Positions 60,001 through 64,000 of a DNA stretch of 64,000 bases are shown piece after piece. Within the stretch, counting starts at the first letter, position 1; every line of letters begins with the position of its first letter. The position numbers and the translations under genes were made by a program. Origin of the DNA: Rhodamnia argentea. Its lineage: Eukaryota; Streptophyta; Magnoliopsida; Myrtales; Myrtaceae. The stretch covers positions 15,482,001 through 15,546,000 of the forward strand of contig NC_063158.1 in the NCBI RefSeq assembly GCF_020921035.1, in the 5' to 3' direction. The notes under the pieces are model-generated. The model was not told where the DNA came from. It saw nothing but the letters and a program-made list of their open reading frames with translations, and did no database searches.

Positions 60001-63000
60001 AAAGAGACGGAATGGGCTCAAAGCAGATACATCCACTGGGGAGAATGGAACCTAATAGATTTAATATACAACGCATTCTTATGTTGTATAGTTACACATT
60101 CAATCTGATAAAAAGATAGCAGAACAGAGTTCAGAGATACCAACAATAGCGAAAAAAATAGGTATTTGGCTGCAATAGGATCAAACACGCATGACCCAAA
60201 TACATCAATAGCAGAGAATTAATTCACGCCATAGAAAAGAAAAATAATGGCCCATTATACTTCAACAAAAATGGCCAATTAAGGGATGAACTGAACCCAA
60301 AATGAAAGCAGAAACTCAAAACTGACTATGGAACAACCATAAACTTGTACCTCCAAAATGGTGTAAATAGGCACCGTATTCTCTCCATCGATGACAATAC
60401 TCTTAAGAAGTGAATTATGGCGACGGCCATAGGCAAGTAACAAGTGTTCAGATGTCGGAGAGAACTGCACAATCATGAATTAACTTGAATCAATAGGCAT
60501 TGACAAGGTTTTGCAAACTTTCCATACATTACTTGTTTAAAATGCTAGCGAAGAAGTGTGCCCGGGAAACAAAGAATCTGCCAATGAAAGAAACATATCA
60601 TAGCCTTTCCTATTCCCATGAAGACAGCAGATTAAAAGCCCCAAAGTTACTGTTGAGGTTGTTAGTAATTCCATGACAAATGAATAGGGACAATACTTCT
60701 GCATGGGCACATTGACAGATAACTAACAAAACTTCTAAGTCAAAAAATTAAAAACAAATGGCAAGAGTGATATGAAAATACTTAACGTTAGAAATAGAGG
60801 AAACTTGGATAGAATTCGAAGGGATGGCATAAAATATTTTACGAATAATCACAACAGTAATCAGACAATCTTGTGAAACCCAAACAAGAGCAGAAGATAC
60901 TAACCTGAATGGAGGTTAAACAATGAGCGGCCCTTACTGGTCGTGAAGCAAGCACCGTTCCAAATCTGGACAAGTGAAGCATATCAAATTCCGCATCACA
61001 GGTTAACGAAAATAACGGGCAACACAATGAAGGTGAAAGATCAGAGCATTACGTTGCCTCCTCCAAGGAATAGATCCTAAGCTCATACATGATTTGATGA
61101 GCAGAAATTGGGTGTCTCGTAGGTGAGGTTGCCACTCCTGTGACATCCTGATTGACTTGACTATGTAATCCGGGTTCAGATTCCAAATGAGGCAGCACAC
61201 ATGCCACACAGGCAGCTAAAAATCTCCCACATGGAGAAAAATGGGCTCCCATTTCACTGCAACAAATTCAAAACGAACTTAGCCAGTTAAGGCGAGTGTA
61301 CAGCTTTACACAGGACACCAATAAAAGCATTATTTCTCAGGAACAAAAGATCCGCCTAGTAATAAGTGGTCGTTACAAAGACCCAAGAGGTTTTTAGTTT
61401 AATTCCTACCTCCCAAAGTCCCTCCATTTGCCTCCAAACACCCTCCCTCTCCCTCTCCATCCTTCCCCTCCCCCCCCCTCCCAACCCCCCCAAAAAAAAA
61501 CAACAAAACAAACAATAAAAGGAAGAGTACAAAAGATAGTTCATTGCCTATAATTGCTGTAATTGAAACCTAATAGCACCGTCTAGATCTAAGTTACATG
61601 ATATACCTGCATAGAACTGCATGTGGAATAGTTAAGCGGCAACTTTCTAAATCAAGCTGTGCACAAGGATCTTTCATGTCATGTGGCCATATTCTAAGCT
61701 TCACTGTGCAGGGCAACTCTGTAGATGCTGCTGCAGCCAGTGAGGCCGCAAGTTCAGACCTGAGTTTACTAACAACAGATTGAGGATCGTTTTCATCTCG
61801 TGGTCCATCATTATTAAGTCCAGTTGTGTGCATCCCACGAGATCCAGGAGGGCGTAATCTAGACCCAGTTCTTCCACCAAACCGGGATGGGTCCATGCCA
61901 CTTGGCATCGCTCCAGATGTGAGTGGTGAAACACTTGCAACCTCACCAAAAGAAGATTGAGTTTCAATATCTCCAGGACTTGATTGACGTACAGCTCGGG
62001 GACCAGCTTGGGTCTGACCAACGAACCATCCGTGCAATAAAGGTAGCTCCCAAAATCTCGGGTCGCTAAAAGAGAAAATTTGAGTATTTCTCTCTTCAGG
62101 TTGCACTTCCATATCCTCCGCAGTATCCACCGCAGATTGACTTACTTCAGTTTCCATTGCACTTGAGAGGGCATTATTTCCTGTCTCTTCAGGCATGGAA
62201 GGAGAGTTACCACTTTCAACTGGAGACAGAAGGAGTTCATACTGCCCTGATGGCGTTGAATAGTTCAAAAGGCGCACTGAAGAAGATGAATCAACCCTTT
62301 GCTGTCCATTAAGACCAACATCCCCATCTATGCGCTGCAAAGGTACTCTTCCATCATCTCGAGCAAAGGAAGGCCACATCAGTAATGGTAAAGGCATGAG
62401 GGGCAGTTCATCCGCCAACCTAGATCTTTCATGAGAATGAGCATCGGTAAAATATAGAGTAGGAGGAGGGTAGTGCAAATAACCAGGAGAAGTTGCAAGA
62501 GTCATAGCTGAATCTGCCGAGTCAAGGTCATTGACCTGCAGATAAACAAATTGCTAACATTAACAGAAGCTATGGTTGAAGGAAGAAAGTGCTAATGATA
62601 TAGACTTCACCTCAGCTGTTAAAAGAAAAGGAGCTGCGTGCGGGTGGAAATGCACAGCTCTAAGAGATCGCAGCGTCCTCAGGACAATAGCTGGTGATGA
62701 TGTCTCTCCTCTCCTATTGTAGTGCCATATGTACAACTAATAGGAAATACAATGTCAAAGCCTCCAAAACTAATCCAAACTTAGCAATCCACCAGAATTC
62801 AAAGTAAAATCCCCACCTTGTGACCAGATGCAACAGCAAGAAGCTCTCCTCGAGCATGGAATGCAATTGATGCAATAGGGCGGTCTGTAGAAAAGACAGC
62901 ACAGAAAAATCTTCTTCACAAGTCCCACAATCCACATAGTTTCTTAAGATATGTCAGGGAAGGGAAATCAGAACGACAATTACAAAAATTGCGTGATCCT

Positions 63001-63823
63001 ATGCACTCTGCAGTATTTGCATCCCACAGGCGAACTTCATGATCCAGACTTCCACTTGCAAGGATCTCCGGATACAGGGGATGAAATCTTACCTGCAAAT
63101 TTGAGAAATAACTAAGATAAAGCTAAAATAGAGCGCTAAATCATACTTAGCATACTCAAGGAGCCCTATAACAGAGACTCACCACCCACGGTGTCCTCCG
63201 ATGACCCCTTAACACCTTCGAGCAACTTCCTGTCTGAGAATCAATAAGTTTCACTGTATGATCTCCACTGCGACAAAGAAAAACAATCCGACTTGATAAA
63301 TGGCACATACACTGCTCTAAGTCAGAATAGCACTCAACATTAACAGTGACCGCCATTATCCAAACACATAAGGATCTTCAACTCACTGAGTAGAAGCAAG
63401 TATTTTTCCATCAGGGCTAAAGGCAGCTGCAATTGTTGATCTTGGAGGGGGCACAAGTGGACAATATTTGGCAGACAAATGCCGCAGTGATACTGCCTCC
63501 ACCCTGCCAAAATAATCATGCTCAAAACAGTCAATAAAATAATGGCAAAAAGGCTGTCTGCTACAGATTCTCATTCATCGTTAGAAAAAAAAATAATAAG
63601 GACAAAAAAATTATACCGGAACCCATGTTTCAAATAAAATCACATCATAAGTCCGAGAAAATACCATGATATGAGACCCTGTCTCACATCTCTCACTGCT
63701 TCACAACTTTGCTGGAATGGATAGGGCTGGCACTTGGAAGCTTCTCTCCACAACTTCTTCGATGAATGTTTTGATCGTGGAGAGACCTCTCTTTGCACTA
63801 GGAGTTTAAAGACATTGCTAGTG
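57038..63823 (-). CDS. AMBRA1-like WD40-repeat protein (plant DWD family), 5' end outside window
   Basis: Thirteen exons join in phase: 63665-63823, 63387-63503, 63183-63267, 62984-63092, 62817-62884, 62611-62736, 61607-62535, 61053-61256, 60905-60965, 60351-60464, 58093-58206, 57914-58000 and 57038-57064. They give 732 residues to a TAG at 57038-57040. The N-terminal WD40 part is clear: AAFSPDGKILAST, then HGDHTVKLIDSQTG, RGHRRTPWVVRFHP, LASGSLDHEVRLWDANT, IASIAFHARGELLAVASGHK and LYIWHYN. A long, poorly conserved middle (exon 7, 309 codons) is followed by SEMGAHFSPCGRFLAACVAC and a C-terminal half-propeller (FSPTSEHLLLAYGRRHNSLL, VNVACFHPSVGGGLIYGTKE) ending VQTYALEC. The order matches Arabidopsis At1g04140/At5g43930. 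Animal AMBRA1 is a substrate receptor of CUL4-DDB1 ligases and regulates autophagy; a similar role in plants is inferred. The start codon lies beyond 64000. Confidence 0.93.
57495..57785 (+). repeat. Possible SINE-like retroposon in the last intron of the AMBRA1-like gene
   Basis: About 270 bp of unique-looking DNA ends in a run of about 20 A (57767-57785), within the 849-nt intron before the final exon. The A-tail and lack of coding sequence suggest a short retroposon inserted opposite to the gene. Pol III boxes and target duplications were not convincingly found. Confidence 0.3.
58207..60350 (-). other. Longest intron of the AMBRA1-like gene
   Basis: The 2.14 kb between exons 58093-58206 and 60351-60464 carries no recognisable gene. 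It includes a 44-bp tandem duplication (58839-58916). Open frames inside are short and without motifs. Confidence 0.6.
58839..58916. repeat. 44-bp tandem duplication
   Basis: 'catcaggtaaaacatataaa' at 58839 recurs as 'caccaggtaaagcatataaa' at 58883. The next 14 bases are the same in both units. Confidence 0.85.
61465..61491 (-). other. G-quadruplex-forming motif in an AMBRA1-like intron
   Basis: On the transcribed-sense (minus) strand the DNA has runs of 7, 3, 9 and 4 G separated by loops of two, one and one bases. This fits the standard four-run G-quadruplex rule. It lies in the 350-nt intron between exons 61607-62535 and 61053-61256. Confidence 0.7.
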
Positions 63824-64000
63824 CTGGAAATAAGAAATATATATCAGAAGATATGTGCAGCAATACTGAACAGAAAAGAAAAGAATGACTTGGTATAATC
63901 ATAAGGATAGAGTTAGAAAAATAAGGCATAACAAGCACTGAATTGCTCAGTAAGAAAATTTCCATGTCCAATCACCAAAGCCTGATCTATTGTAGTTGGG

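Noticed and set aside
1..64000. tRNA, rRNA, CRISPR, operon or phage-like structures
   Set aside because: None was recognised. The window is spliced eukaryotic nuclear DNA. A cloverleaf search by program was not possible, so a missed tRNA cannot be excluded.

Overview
The window is nuclear DNA of a flowering plant. Genes are split by GT-AG introns, intergenic DNA is AT-rich and full of small inverted-repeat transposons, and a decayed piece of chloroplast DNA is present. Protein matches (ALOG/LSH, a large mitochondrial PPR, plant-type NTM1, plant AMBRA1-like) point to a dicot, probably a woody rosid. The species cannot be fixed from sequence alone.

Layout. Six genes or gene parts lie on the minus strand. 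(1) 1.3-3.5 kb: 3' part of a multi-exon gene I do not recognise. (2) 4.6-7.8 kb: an intronless mitochondrial PPR protein of the At5g57250 type. (3) 11.2-20.2 kb: an alpha-N-terminal protein methyltransferase (NTM1) in eight exons, all joined in phase. (4) 21.7-23.2 kb: a two-exon, 144-residue protein of unknown function. (5) 24.8-29.0 kb: a six-exon short-chain dehydrogenase. (6) 57.0 kb to beyond the right edge: an AMBRA1-like WD40 protein, 13 exons visible.

The middle (31-54.5 kb) is a nested tandem duplication on the plus strand. Copy A (about 31.05-41.56 kb) and copy B (about 43.86-50.8 kb) each carry an ALOG (LIGHT-SENSITIVE HYPOCOTYLS-type) transcription-factor gene with its promoter. 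A third unit, C (about 50.96-54.5 kb), repeats only the downstream part. ALOG-A is open but stops inside its basic tail. ALOG-B is dead, with an in-frame stop and a frameshift. Units B and C also hold antisense fragments of a CYP86/CYP96-type cytochrome P450. Units A and C share a short open frame with a well-kept TATA box.

Because the units are copies of one another, several insertions can be read against an empty site in a sister copy: a Tourist-like MITE in B, a 0.5 kb inverted-repeat element in C, and a 2.4 kb Mutator-like element just upstream of the ALOG-A promoter. Between the duplications and the AMBRA1-like gene lies a nuclear copy of plastid ccsA with G-to-A decay.

The genes do not form one pathway, and I see no evidence for a new multi-gene system. 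The most informative part is the ALOG duplication, with its different lesions and transposon record.
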